31,011 bases of DNA from CAYJPV01 sp964396055 (GTDB lineage: Bacteria > Acidobacteriota > Vicinamibacteria > Vicinamibacterales > JAKQTR01): NCBI GenBank assembly GCA_964396055.1, contig CAYNDV010000046.1, forward strand, positions 1 to 31,011. Direction: 5' to 3'. The notes below the pieces were generated by a model. That model made no database searches and was not told the origin of the DNA. It was given only the letters and a program-made list of their open reading frames with translations. Numbering within the stretch: the first letter of the stretch is position 1; each line of letters starts with the position of its first letter. Shown piece after piece: positions 9,175 through 16,437 of the stretch. The translations under genes and the position numbers were made by a program.

Positions 9175-10101
9175 TCAGGACGCGGGGTCCTGGCGCCGGC
9201 GCGCCAGGTGTCCGTCGAGCGCCGCCCGCAGGGCCCGGATGTGGTCCGGGGTGCTGCCGCAGCACGCACCGACGAGGTGGACCCCGGCCTCGACGAGCGA
9301 CCCCACCCCGAGCGCCATGTGCTCGGGCGTCTCGCCATACACCACGCGCGCACCCGACCACGCGGGCTGGCCCGCATTGGGCTGCGCCATGATCGGGCGG
9401 GCGGTGACCCGCCGGTACAGACCCGCCACCTCGACCGCCCGGACCATGTCGAGGCCCGCGCCGCAGTTGAACGCGATGATGTCGACGCCCCGTGCGTCCA
9501 TGAACGCGGCGGCGTCTTCCGGGGCGACGCCCATCATGGTCCTGAACGCCGTCCCGTCGCGGGTGACGTTGAACGCCATCGAACCGATCACGCACGCCGC
9601 GCCGGCGGCCTGCGCCGCATCGAGGCCGAGCGCGAGTTCCTCGAGCGCCGACTGGGTTTCCACGATGACGGCATCGGCGCCCGCCTCGACCAGGGCCTGC
9701 GCCTGCTCGTCGAAGGCCCGGCGGACCTCGTCGGCGCTGGCCTCGCCCAGCGGCTCCAGCAACCCGCCGAACGGCCCGATGTCGCCGATAACGAAGCCGC
9801 CCCGCGATCCCAGGGCTTCCCGCGCGATGGCCACGGCGGCGCGGTTGATCGCCGCCGCGCGATCGCCGAGACCGTGACGGTTGAGCGCGAGACACGATCC
9901 GCCGAAGGTGTTGGTCAGCAGGCAGTCGGCGCCCGCGTCCACGTACGCGCGCTGAATCGCCAGCACCCGGTCGGGGTGCGCGAGGTTCCACGCCTCGCCG
10001 CACGCGCCGGGTTCGAGGCCGGCCAGCATCAACTGGGTGCCCATCGCGCCGTCGGCCAGCAGGGGCCGGTGTCGGAGCGCCTCGAGCAGCGGGGCGGTCA
10101 C
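9175..10101 (-). CDS. Homocysteine S-methyltransferase domain protein
   Basis: A stand-alone homocysteine-binding TIM barrel of 308 residues, equivalent to the first domain of cobalamin-dependent methionine synthase (MetH) or to MmuM. It should bind homocysteine through zinc and accept a methyl group to give methionine. The zinc cysteines are visible: C213 in FNCGAG and C280-C281 in GACCGSTPDHI. The N-terminus LLADGAMGTQLMLAGLEPG is the family signature. It lacks folate, cobalamin and reactivation domains. Its ATG at 10101 overlaps the stop of the corrinoid protein gene by 4 bases, so the two are translationally coupled; the natural methyl donor is therefore probably that corrinoid protein. 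An S-methylmethionine-type donor (MmuM) is the alternative, but the context argues against it. Confidence 0.9.
   Translation of the reverse strand: MTAPLLEALRHRPLLADGAMGTQLMLAGLEPGACGEAWNLAHPDRVLAIQRAYVDAGADCLLTNTFGGSCLALNRHGLGDRAAAINRAAVAIAREALGSRGGFVIGDIGPFGGLLEPLGEASADEVRRAFDEQAQALVEAGADAVIVETQSALEELALGLDAAQAAGAACVIGSMAFNVTRDGTAFRTMMGVAPEDAAAFMDARGVDIIAFNCGAGLDMVRAVEVAGLYRRVTARPIMAQPNAGQPAWSGARVVYGETPEHMALGVGSLVEAGVHLVGACCGSTPDHIRALRAALDGHLARRRQDPAS
9176..9192. terminator. Possible hairpin between convergent genes
   Basis: CAGGAC at 9176-9181 and GTCCTG at 9187-9192 form a 6-bp stem with a 5-base loop, overlapping the stop of the homocysteine methyltransferase gene and followed by more GC-rich dyads. 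There is no T-run, so this is weak. Confidence 0.25.
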
Positions 10102-10748
10102 GGCCGGGGCGCCCGGGGCACGAGCGTCAGGAACACGTCCACGGCAGCCGAGGCGTGCTCGCCGTACCCGTCGGCCCCGATCTCGGCGGCGAAGGCGCTG
10201 GTGACGGGCGCACCGCCCACGACGATTTTCACGTGGCCCAGTCCCTCGGCCTTGAACCGCTGGATGACCGTGCCCATGTAGGCCATCGTGGTGGTCAGCA
10301 GCGAACTCATGCCGACGATGGCCGGCTGGAACCGCCCGGCGGCCGCCAGGAACTTCTCGGCGCTCTGGTCGACGCCGATGTCGTGCACCTCGAACCCCGC
10401 GCCCTCCGCCATCATGCAGACGAGGTTCTTCCCGATGTCGTGCAGGTCGCCCCTGACGGTGCCGATCACGATGCTGCCGAGAGCGGGCGCGTCGCCCGCG
10501 TGCGGTTGGAGCAGGGGCTTGACAATACCCAGGCCGGCCTTCATCGCGCGCGCGGCGGTGAGCACTTCCGGCACGTAGACGATGTTGTTCCGGAAATCCT
10601 CGCCGACCACGCGCATGCCGGCGATCAACCCGTCGTCGAGGATCTCCTTGACCGGCCGGCCGGCTTCCACCGCGTCGCGGACGAGTTGCTCGACCTCTCT
10701 CGCCCGGCCCTCGTAGAGGAGCCGGTGCAACCGGGCGTAGTCGATCAT
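10098..10748 (-). CDS. Corrinoid (cobalamin-binding) methyl-carrier protein
   Basis: A 216-residue two-domain corrinoid protein of the MtaC/MtbC/MttC class, which shuttles a methyl group on cob(I)alamin between two methyltransferases. Residues 1-85 form the helical methionine-synthase-type cap; residues 90-210 are the Rossmann B12 domain with D101-L-H103-D-I-G106 (the DxHxxG base-off/His-on motif), the S/L motif around GMSSLL (146-151) and GG at 178-179 (VVGGAP). Its start overlaps the URO-D gene stop by one base (TGATG) and its stop overlaps the next start, so all three genes are tightly coupled. No RACE/RamA-type corrinoid reactivator is present in the window; one would be needed elsewhere if the cofactor oxidises. 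Confidence 0.93.
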   Translation of the reverse strand: MIDYARLHRLLYEGRAREVEQLVRDAVEAGRPVKEILDDGLIAGMRVVGEDFRNNIVYVPEVLTAARAMKAGLGIVKPLLQPHAGDAPALGSIVIGTVRGDLHDIGKNLVCMMAEGAGFEVHDIGVDQSAEKFLAAAGRFQPAIVGMSSLLTTTMAYMGTVIQRFKAEGLGHVKIVVGGAPVTSAFAAEIGADGYGEHASAAVDVFLTLVPRAPRP

Positions 10749-11815
10749 CAGGCCCCCACCGCCAACGGCACGCGGCGCCCGTTAAATTCCCGCAGCGCGT
10801 CGCGCATCGCGAGAATGTTCTCGCGCGGCATGCCGGGGCTTACGCCGCCGCCGACCGAGAGCACCACATGCTCGCCGCCCGACCCTTCCAGGACATCCAG
10901 CGTGGCGGCCCGCACCTCGTCCGGGGTGCCGCGCACGCCGATCTCGAGCGGGTTGACGTTGCCCATGAGGCACATCCGGCCGCCGACCCGCCGCCTGATC
11001 TCGCGGATGTCGCGCTGCTTGCCCCAGTTCAGCACGTTAAACCCCGCGTCCGGCAGGTGCTCGAGACAGGCGCCGATGTCGGCGTCGTTATGGTAGATCT
11101 TCACCCAGTCGTCGGGGAAGGCCTGGCAGACGCGGGACAGGTACGGGTGGCCGAACTCCAGGTAGTGCGCCTCGCTGACGAACCCGACGAGGTCGTCGAG
11201 CAGGAAGAGTCCTTCCACCTGGCTGCCGAGGACCCGCTGCTGCGCCTTCAGCCAGTCGATGACCACGCGCGTGCACAGGTCGAGCAACCGGTGGGCGCCG
11301 GCCGGGTCCTCGATGAGGTCCATCATGAAGGGCGTGGTCCCGCGCACGAATCCGGCGGTGCACATGGGGCCGCGCGCCGTCACGATCGGCTGGATGTGTC
11401 CGAGCGCCTCGACGCGCGGCCGGTACGTGCGCATGCGGTGCAGCGTCAGCGCCGCAAACGCGTCGGTCTCGATGTCGAACTCCGCGACCTGATCGATGTC
11501 ATCGAGGCGGGCGAGCGACGGGATCACGCTCGGGGTGTTGTCGCCCCAGAACCGGATCTTCGCTCCCAGCACCGACGGCTCGGCCGCCATGCCGTACTCG
11601 GCCCACCAGGACGGGACGAAGATGATGTCGGGGAATTCCTCGGTAATGCGCTGGTTCGCCCGGAACCAGGCTTCGGGATCCAGGAAATAGTCGAGGTGCG
11701 GCATCCCGAGGTACGTCGGGATCCAGGGACTGTCGACGATGAGGGCCATCGGGACGGCGGGCAGGGGCTGGCGGCGGGCGGCCCGCTGGAGCGTCTCCCA
11801 CTGGTCAGGCAGCAT
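10748..11815 (-). CDS. URO-D-family corrinoid methyltransferase
   Basis: A 355-residue member of the uroporphyrinogen decarboxylase superfamily. Linked to a corrinoid protein, such members are methyltransferases (MtaA/MtbA, or demethylating methyltransferase I enzymes), not haem enzymes. MtaA/MtbA bind zinc through an HxC motif plus a later cysteine. Here the matching places read H242-N-D and VGGGVSPGMP, so the thiol ligands are absent; I infer it acts on a methyl donor rather than methylating a thiol. Other family-like segments are GVRGTPDEVR and MPRENILAMRDAL. GAAAGGGAT precedes the ATG at 11815. It is the first gene of a three-gene operon and diverges from the ROK repressor. The substrate is unknown: an O-methyl sugar, a methoxylated aromatic or an N-methyl compound are all possible. 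Confidence 0.85.
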   Translation of the reverse strand: MLPDQWETLQRAARRQPLPAVPMALIVDSPWIPTYLGMPHLDYFLDPEAWFRANQRITEEFPDIIFVPSWWAEYGMAAEPSVLGAKIRFWGDNTPSVIPSLARLDDIDQVAEFDIETDAFAALTLHRMRTYRPRVEALGHIQPIVTARGPMCTAGFVRGTTPFMMDLIEDPAGAHRLLDLCTRVVIDWLKAQQRVLGSQVEGLFLLDDLVGFVSEAHYLEFGHPYLSRVCQAFPDDWVKIYHNDADIGACLEHLPDAGFNVLNWGKQRDIREIRRRVGGRMCLMGNVNPLEIGVRGTPDEVRAATLDVLEGSGGEHVVLSVGGGVSPGMPRENILAMRDALREFNGRRVPLAVGA

Positions 11816-11876
11816 GGCGATCCCTTTCGCCGGGAGGCCGGCACCTGAGGGCGGGCGGGCATTGATAAGTTCGCGT

Positions 11877-11892
11877 CACAAACAAAAATGTG
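11877..11892. promoter_or_regulatory. Candidate operator upstream of URO-D operon
   Basis: CACA at 11877-11880 and TGTG at 11889-11892 form a dyad around AACAAAAA, 62 bp before the URO-D start. It resembles the AACAAA half-sites of other ROK-family operators; regulation by the divergent ROK protein is inference. Confidence 0.4.
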
Positions 11893-11991
11893 GCCCGAGA
11901 GGCAGCCCTGCGGGTCATGCCGGAGCCGTCCCGGGACTGCCCGTGGGTGGCAAACCGCCGCCGGACCCGGAACAGCCCCTTCAGGTTGGCC

Positions 11992-12016
11992 TTATTGTAT
12001 GCATACACAACAATAA
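11992..12016. promoter_or_regulatory. Nested palindrome, candidate ROK operator
   Basis: A perfect 12-bp palindrome TGTATGCATACA at 11996-12007 sits within an outer inverted repeat: TTATTGT at 11992-11998 and ACAATAA at 12010-12016. This AT-rich dyad in a GC-rich genome, midway between divergent genes and beside a ROK repressor gene, is a good candidate for the main operator. Confidence 0.5.
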
Positions 12017-12068
12017 AACAAGAGGACACTCCGCCAACACTTTCCCTGCCCGCAAGATGAACTGCGGC

Positions 12069-12097
12069 TTGACTCCCTCTCGTGCCGCTCCTATAGT
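12069..12097 (+). promoter_or_regulatory. Sigma70-type promoter of the ROK gene
   Basis: TTGACT at 12069-12074 and TATAGT at 12092-12097 are separated by exactly 17 bp. Transcription would start near 12104, about 38 bases before the ROK ATG. The CAACAAATG element directly at the predicted start site suggests autoregulation. Confidence 0.65.
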
Positions 12098-12104
12098 TCA
12101 CTCC

Positions 12105-12119
12105 GTCAACAAATGTCGG
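12105..12119. promoter_or_regulatory. Candidate autoregulatory site at the ROK start point
   Basis: GTCAACAAATGTCGG shares CAACAAA(n)ATG with the other candidate sites and overlaps the predicted +1, where a bound repressor would block RNA polymerase. Confidence 0.35.
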
Positions 12120-12141
12120 GGCCCCGGGTCCAGGCGTCGTC

Positions 12142-13335
12142 ATGCGCAAAATCGACTTGACCAACTTCCAGGTGGCGACCAGCGAGACGGCCCGCCATAT
12201 CAACCGCCGCATCGCGCTCAGCCTCATCCGTCGCCACCAGCCCCTGTCGCGCGCGGATCTGGCCCGCCAATCCGGGCTGCAGCGCAGCACGGTCTCCGCC
12301 ATCATCAACCAGTTGATCGCCGAGGGCTGGGTCACCGAGGGCGCCAGCGTCGTGTCGGCCCGCGGCCGCCGTCCGAGGTTCCTTCACCTCAACGTGGAGC
12401 GCGCAGGCATCCTGGCCGTGGACGTGCGGCCCGGCACCACACGCGTGGCCCTGGCGGGCCTCGACGCCCGCTTCGTCATGCAGACGTCGTGGCCCACCCC
12501 CGATACGCCGGCCGAGTTCGCGCGTGAACTCGCGGCCACCGCCCAGACGTTCCGCAAGACCCACGGCGAGATGGTGTGCGAAGGCATGGGCGTCAGCGTG
12601 GCCGGACGCGTGGACGCCGCCGGCCGCCTGGTGTTCGCGCCGAACATGAAATGGTCGCCCGTGGCGCTGAAGCAGTTGCTCGAGTCGGCCGTGGGGCTGC
12701 CCGTGGTGATCGAGAACGCCGCCAGCGCGTGCGCCCTGGCGGAGCTCTGGTTCGGGCGGCAGCCGGACGACGTCAAGCACCTCGCGGCGGTGACGGTGTC
12801 CGAAGGTGTGGGCGTGGGGCTGCTCGTCAACGGGCAGCTCATTCACGGACACGACGCCATGGCCGGCGAGTTCGGCCACGTGACCCTCGAGGACAGCGGA
12901 CCGCCGTGCCTGTGCGGCAAGCGCGGCTGCTGGGAACAGTACGCCTCGAACTCGGCCGCCATCCGGTACTTCCTCGACAAGCCCGCCTCGGACTTCACCA
13001 CCGACGACCGCCTGCTGAAGATTACGGACCTCATGCGGATGGCCGACGAAGGCCACCTGCGGGCGATCGACACCCTCGAACGGCAGGCCCACTACCTCGG
13101 CGTCGGGCTCGCGCCGATCGTCGCGGGGCTGGCGCCCCAGGTGGTGGTGATCGTCGGGGAGATCACGGGGGCGTGGAACCGCGTGGGCCCGATCGTCGAA
13201 CGGGTGATGCACGAGCGCTCGCTGCCCATGCTGTCGACGCGGGTCGTGCCGACCGACCCCGCCACGCAGCCCCGCCTGCGCGGGGCCGTGGCGCTCGTGG
13301 TGCAGCAGCACTTCGGCGCGCCGAGCGTGGCCTGA
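12142..13335 (+). CDS. ROK-family transcriptional repressor
   Basis: A 397-residue regulator of the NagC/Mlc/XylR type. Residues about 18-75 form a winged helix-turn-helix (LSRADLARQSGLQRSTVSAIINQL split over two helices). The ROK sugar-binding domain follows, with zinc ligands H246 (GEFGHVTLE) and C256, C258 and C263 (CLCGKRGCWE). The catalytic aspartate of ROK kinases, in the END motif, is replaced: residues 191-193 read ENA. The protein is therefore very likely a pure sensor-repressor. Its ligand is unknown but should be a sugar or sugar derivative. It diverges from the URO-D/corrinoid operon and converges, with an 11-bp gap, on the SDR-GH3 pair, so both are plausible targets along with its own gene. 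Confidence 0.93.
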   Translation: MRKIDLTNFQVATSETARHINRRIALSLIRRHQPLSRADLARQSGLQRSTVSAIINQLIAEGWVTEGASVVSARGRRPRFLHLNVERAGILAVDVRPGTTRVALAGLDARFVMQTSWPTPDTPAEFARELAATAQTFRKTHGEMVCEGMGVSVAGRVDAAGRLVFAPNMKWSPVALKQLLESAVGLPVVIENAASACALAELWFGRQPDDVKHLAAVTVSEGVGVGLLVNGQLIHGHDAMAGEFGHVTLEDSGPPCLCGKRGCWEQYASNSAAIRYFLDKPASDFTTDDRLLKITDLMRMADEGHLRAIDTLERQAHYLGVGLAPIVAGLAPQVVVIVGEITGAWNRVGPIVERVMHERSLPMLSTRVVPTDPATQPRLRGAVALVVQQHFGAPSVA

Positions 13336-13346
13336 TCGGGCCGCCG

Positions 13347-14144
13347 TTACTGGTTCACGCCGCTGGCGAGGAACCCGCCGTCCACGACGAGCAACTGGCC
13401 CGTGATGAACCCGGCGGCGTTCGACGCCAGGAACACCGCCGCGCCCGCCACGTCGATGGCCTCGCCGAACCGGCGCATCGGCGTGCGGATCAGCAGTTCG
13501 TGGCCGCGCGGCGAGTCGATGAGGGCGCGGTTGAGATCGGTCCGCACGACCCCCGGCGCGATCGCGTTGACCGTGACGCCGCGCGGCGCCCACTCCACGG
13601 CCAGCGCGCGGGTGAGCCCCGCCACGGCCGACTTGCTGGCGGTGTAGGCGCTCACCTCGAGGAATCCCACCACCGACGCCAGCGACGCCAGCGTGATGAT
13701 CCGCCCGAAGCCCTGATCCAGCATGGGCGCGCCAAAGACCTGGCACGCATGCAGCGTGCCCGTGACGTTGGTGTCGATGATGCGGCCCCAGTCCCGATCG
13801 GACATCTCGATGGTCGGCACCCGCTGCGTCACTGCCGCCGCCGACACCAGGATGTCGAGGCGGCCGAACGTCTGCAGGCACGCGTCGCGCACCCGTTCGA
13901 GCGAACCCCGATCCGTGACGTCGGCGGGCATCCGGAGCGTCCGCACGCCGAAGGCCTCGATCTCGCCGGCGACGGTGTCGACCAGTTCCGCCCGCCGCGC
14001 GGTGGCCACCACATCCGCCCCGGCCTCGGCCAGGCCCAGGGCGATGGCCCGGCCGATGCCGCTCGTGCCGCCGACGACGACGGCCGCCCGGCCCTCGAGC
14101 GAGAACCAGCAGCGCCGCCGGCCGCCGCGCCCGTCCGTGGTCAC
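13347..14144 (-). CDS. Short-chain dehydrogenase/reductase (gluconate/deoxygluconate-type)
   Basis: A 265-residue classical SDR that should oxidise or reduce a sugar or sugar acid with NAD(P). The cofactor motif GGTSGIG is at residues 25-31, the catalytic serine at 154 (LASLAS) and YTASK gives Y167 and K171. LVVDGGFLASG near the C-terminus is typical of the gluconate 5-dehydrogenase and KduD-like group, but substrate cannot be fixed. I chose the GTG at 14144 because it overlaps the GH3 stop as GTGA and gives the usual distance to the nucleotide motif; an upstream ATG at 14273 would add 43 unlikely residues inside the GH3 gene. The coupling to GH3 suggests that it handles the released sugar or an oxidised form. 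Confidence 0.88.
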   Translation of the reverse strand: MTTDGRGGRRRCWFSLEGRAAVVVGGTSGIGRAIALGLAEAGADVVATARRAELVDTVAGEIEAFGVRTLRMPADVTDRGSLERVRDACLQTFGRLDILVSAAAVTQRVPTIEMSDRDWGRIIDTNVTGTLHACQVFGAPMLDQGFGRIITLASLASVVGFLEVSAYTASKSAVAGLTRALAVEWAPRGVTVNAIAPGVVRTDLNRALIDSPRGHELLIRTPMRRFGEAIDVAGAAVFLASNAAGFITGQLLVVDGGFLASGVNQ

Positions 14145-16094
14145 CGCCGGTCCCCGGCCCCCGTACGCGGCTCGTAGGTGAGGCCGAATCCGTACTCGAA
14201 CAACGGCGAGCCGGCCGGCGGTTCGCCCTTCGGGCCGACGTTGATCGGAATCTGCGTCATGGTCCGCGGCCACGTGTGGCTCAGCTTGCCGGTGGGGCGA
14301 TAACGCCCGAAGAGCACGTCGGCGATGCCATCGCCTTCCGTCCCCGGCAGCCAGGCGGCCATCAGCGCGTCCGCGTAGGGCAGGATGGGATCGAGCANNN
14401 NNNNNNNNNNNNNNNNNNNNNNNNNNNNNNNNNNNNNNNNNNNNNNNNNNNNNNNNNNNNNNNNNNNNNNNNNNNNNNNNNNNNNNNNNNNNNNNNNCCC
14501 GGCAGCCAGGCGGCCATCAGCGCGTCCGCGTAGGGCAGGATGGGATCGAGCATCAGGGGCCTGCCCGAGAAGAGCACGACAACGGTCGGCAGGCCCGCGG
14601 CCTTGACGCGCTTCACCAGGTCCACCTCCGCCGGGTCGAGGTCGAGGCTCTTCCGGTCGCCCATCATCTCGGCATAGGGTTTCTCGCCGATGACCACCAC
14701 GGCCGCCTGCGCGCCGGGCGGGACTGCGCCGTCAGGGGCGAACGAGACCCGGGCCTTCGGCACGGCGCGCCGGATGGCCTGCAGGACCGTGGTGCCATCC
14801 GTGATCGGCCCGCTCTCGCCCTGCCAGGAAATCGTCCAGCCGCCGCACTGCCGACCGATGTCGTCCGCCGCGGCGCCCGCCACTACGAGGTGCTCGAGCG
14901 TGTCGCGCAGCGGCAGCGCCGCCCCCTTGTTGACGAGCAGGACCTGCGACTCGCGAACGGCCCGGCGCGCCACGTCACGATGGGCCGCCGAACCGACCTG
15001 TGCCAGCCGCGCCTTGTCGGAGAACGGCCGCTCGAACAGGCCCATCCGCACCTTGATCGTCAGGATGCGCCGCACGGCGTCGTCGATGCGCGAGACCGGG
15101 ATGCGCCCGGACTCGACGGCGGCCTTGAGGCCGTTGAAGAAGGCCGGGTACACGTCGGGCACCATCACCATGTCGATGCCTGCGTCGATCGACGCCTCGA
15201 TCTGCTGCTGGTAGGTGCCCGGCAGCTGCTCGATGGCCTTCCAGTCCGACACGACGATTCCCGTGAAGCCGAGTTCGCCCTTGAGCAGCGTCGTCAGCAG
15301 GTACTTGTGGCCGTGGAGCTTCTTCCCGTTCCAGCTGCTGAAGCTGGCCATCACCGTGCCGGCGCCGGCCTTGATCGTCGACAGGTACCCCGGCAGGTGC
15401 ACGGCCCGCAGCGTGGCCTCGTCGACAACCGTGTCGCCCTGGTCCTTGCCGCCCGTGGTGCCCCCGTCGCCCACGTAGTGCTTGACCGAGGCGAGCACGT
15501 GATCCGGATAGGCCATGTCGTCGCCCTGCAGCCCGCGGACCGACGCGGCACCGAGCTCGGCCACGAGGCCAGGCAGTTCCCCGTACCCCTCGTAGGTGCG
15601 CCCCCAGCGCTCGTCCTGCGGCACCGCCACGCACGGCGCGAAGTTCCAGTGCATGCCCGTGCCGGCCATCTCGCTTGCGGTGATCGCCGACGCTTCCGCG
15701 ACCAGCGCCGGGTTGCGCGTGCAGCCGAGGCCGATGTTGTGCGGGAACACGACGGCGCCGCGGACGTTGTTGTGGCCGTGTACCGCGTCGATCCCGAACA
15801 GCACCGGGATGCCGAGGCGCGTCGCAAGCGCCCGGCGCTGGATGGCGTCGACGAAGGTGGCCCAGCCGGCCGGCGACACATCAGGGATCTCCGAGCCGCC
15901 GCCGCCCAGGACCGACCCGAGGTAGTAACGGGTCACATCGTCCGGTGAGGCAAGGGCGGCGAAGTCGGCCTGCGTCATCTGGCCGACCTTCTCGTCGAGG
16001 GTCATGCGGGCGAGCAGATCATCGACGCGCTGCGCGACACTGAGCCGCGGATTCCGGTACGCGGCGTCCGGCGGCGGGGAGGCCTGGCCGGCCG
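14141..16094 (-). CDS. Glycoside hydrolase family 3 beta-glucosidase (5' end in gap)
   Basis: Exported GH3 enzyme releasing terminal beta-D-glucose or xylose from oligosaccharides. Visible features: the N-terminal hallmark RVDDLLARMTLDEKVGQM, GIDAVHGHNN, KHYVGDGGTTGGKDQG, and the nucleophile aspartate in GIVVSDWKAI (codon 15244-15246). The C-terminal domain ends ADVLFGRYRPTGKLSHTWPRT and FEYGFGLTYEPRT. An apparent break at 14398-14497 is an artefact: removing 155 bases (100 N plus one 55-bp copy) joins the two parts in frame, giving 598 visible residues. The start codon and signal peptide lie in the gap at 16095-16194; residues just after it (AGQASPPPDAAYRNPRLS) look like a mature N-terminus. 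A promoter on the far side of the gap points into it. The stop overlaps the SDR start. Confidence 0.93.
14343..14397. repeat. Left copy of 55-bp contig-end duplication
   Basis: Identical over all 55 bases to 14498-14552. Each copy ends exactly at the gap edge. This is the signature of two contigs sharing one k-mer overlap that a scaffolder joined with N instead of merging. Confidence 0.95.
14398..14497. other. Spurious assembly gap (100 N)
   Basis: Flanked by the same 55-bp sequence on both sides. Collapsing the overlap restores the GH3 reading frame without loss, so no sequence is missing here. Confidence 0.93.
14498..14552. repeat. Right copy of 55-bp contig-end duplication
   Basis: Second copy of the sequence at 14343-14397, starting directly at the gap edge; not a biological repeat, because keeping both copies breaks the GH3 frame. 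Confidence 0.95.
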
Positions 16095-16194
16095 NNNNNN
16101 NNNNNNNNNNNNNNNNNNNNNNNNNNNNNNNNNNNNNNNNNNNNNNNNNNNNNNNNNNNNNNNNNNNNNNNNNNNNNNNNNNNNNNNNNNNNNN
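16095..16194. other. Assembly gap (100 N) over the GH3 start
   Basis: True length unknown. It hides the GH3 start and signal peptide. Beyond it, an ATG at 16244 (minus) opens a short frame MTTGTRPGIEWLARQD that runs into the gap; it could be the real GH3 start or a separate small frame. Confidence 0.95.
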
Positions 16195-16273
16195 TCATCC
16201 TGTCGTGCCAGCCACTCGATCCCGGGCCTGGTGCCGGTGGTCATGCGGAAGCCAGGCGGATATGAACGTGAGA

Positions 16274-16302
16274 ATGATATGTTCCAGCCCGTCAGGCTGC
16301 AA
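16274..16302 (-). promoter_or_regulatory. Sigma70-type promoter facing the GH3 gene
   Basis: On the minus strand TTGCAG (16302-16297) and TATCAT (16279-16274) are separated by 17 bp. Transcription would start near 16267 and run through the gap into GH3 and then the SDR gene. Confidence 0.55.
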
Positions 16303-16343
16303 GGGACCGCCGAACACCGGGGCCGGCGGCGGAGAAACCCATT

Positions 16344-16365
16344 GATGTTCGGTAGAACAACAAAC
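16344..16365. promoter_or_regulatory. Candidate operator between GH3 and permease genes
   Basis: AACAACAAAC at 16356-16365 follows a short GTTC/GAAC dyad (from about 16347). It matches the CAACAAA-type elements near the ROK gene and near 1800, and resembles half-sites known from XylR-type ROK operators. Shared control by the ROK repressor is inference. Confidence 0.35.
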
Positions 16366-16437
16366 ATGAGCTGCCGCGTCGCCTTCGATTCTCTGTAGAA
16401 TGGGCACCGTGCATCCCATCCACCTGGACCCCCTCGG

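Larger units (their letters stand above)
11816..12141. promoter_or_regulatory. 326-bp divergent control region, methyltransferase operon / ROK gene
   Basis: Mostly GC-rich sequence broken by three AT-rich islands, each holding a palindrome or CAACAAA-type element (listed separately), plus a strong promoter facing the ROK gene. I looked for a cobalamin riboswitch ahead of the corrinoid operon and saw no convincing B12 box. No small ORF in it looks real. Confidence 0.6.

Noticed and set aside
8351..10003. Long minus-strand frame spanning the GH9 copy B 3' end and the homocysteine methyltransferase gene
   Set aside because: Crosses the ends of two well-supported genes in other frames and has no domain-like sequence.
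10748..11815. True uroporphyrinogen decarboxylase (hemE)
   Set aside because: The gene is coupled to a corrinoid protein and a homocysteine methyltransferase, and it has the methyltransferase-type sequence rather than the HemE N-terminal signature.
11816..12141. Cobalamin riboswitch ahead of the corrinoid operon
   Set aside because: I found no convincing B12-box-like sequence or fold pattern; only palindromic protein-binding-type sites.
12106..13881. 591-codon minus-strand frame over the ROK and SDR genes
   Set aside because: Low-complexity antisense shadow; both genes underneath have intact motifs.
14343..14552. Genuine tandem 55-bp repeat or frameshifted GH3 pseudogene
   Set aside because: Both copies touch the gap exactly and merging restores one intact GH3 frame, so it is an assembly overlap.
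16002..16367. Separate small minus-strand gene (about 120 codons) across the gap at 16095
   Set aside because: Its continuity depends on the N run, and it lies partly over the GH3 N-terminus in another frame.
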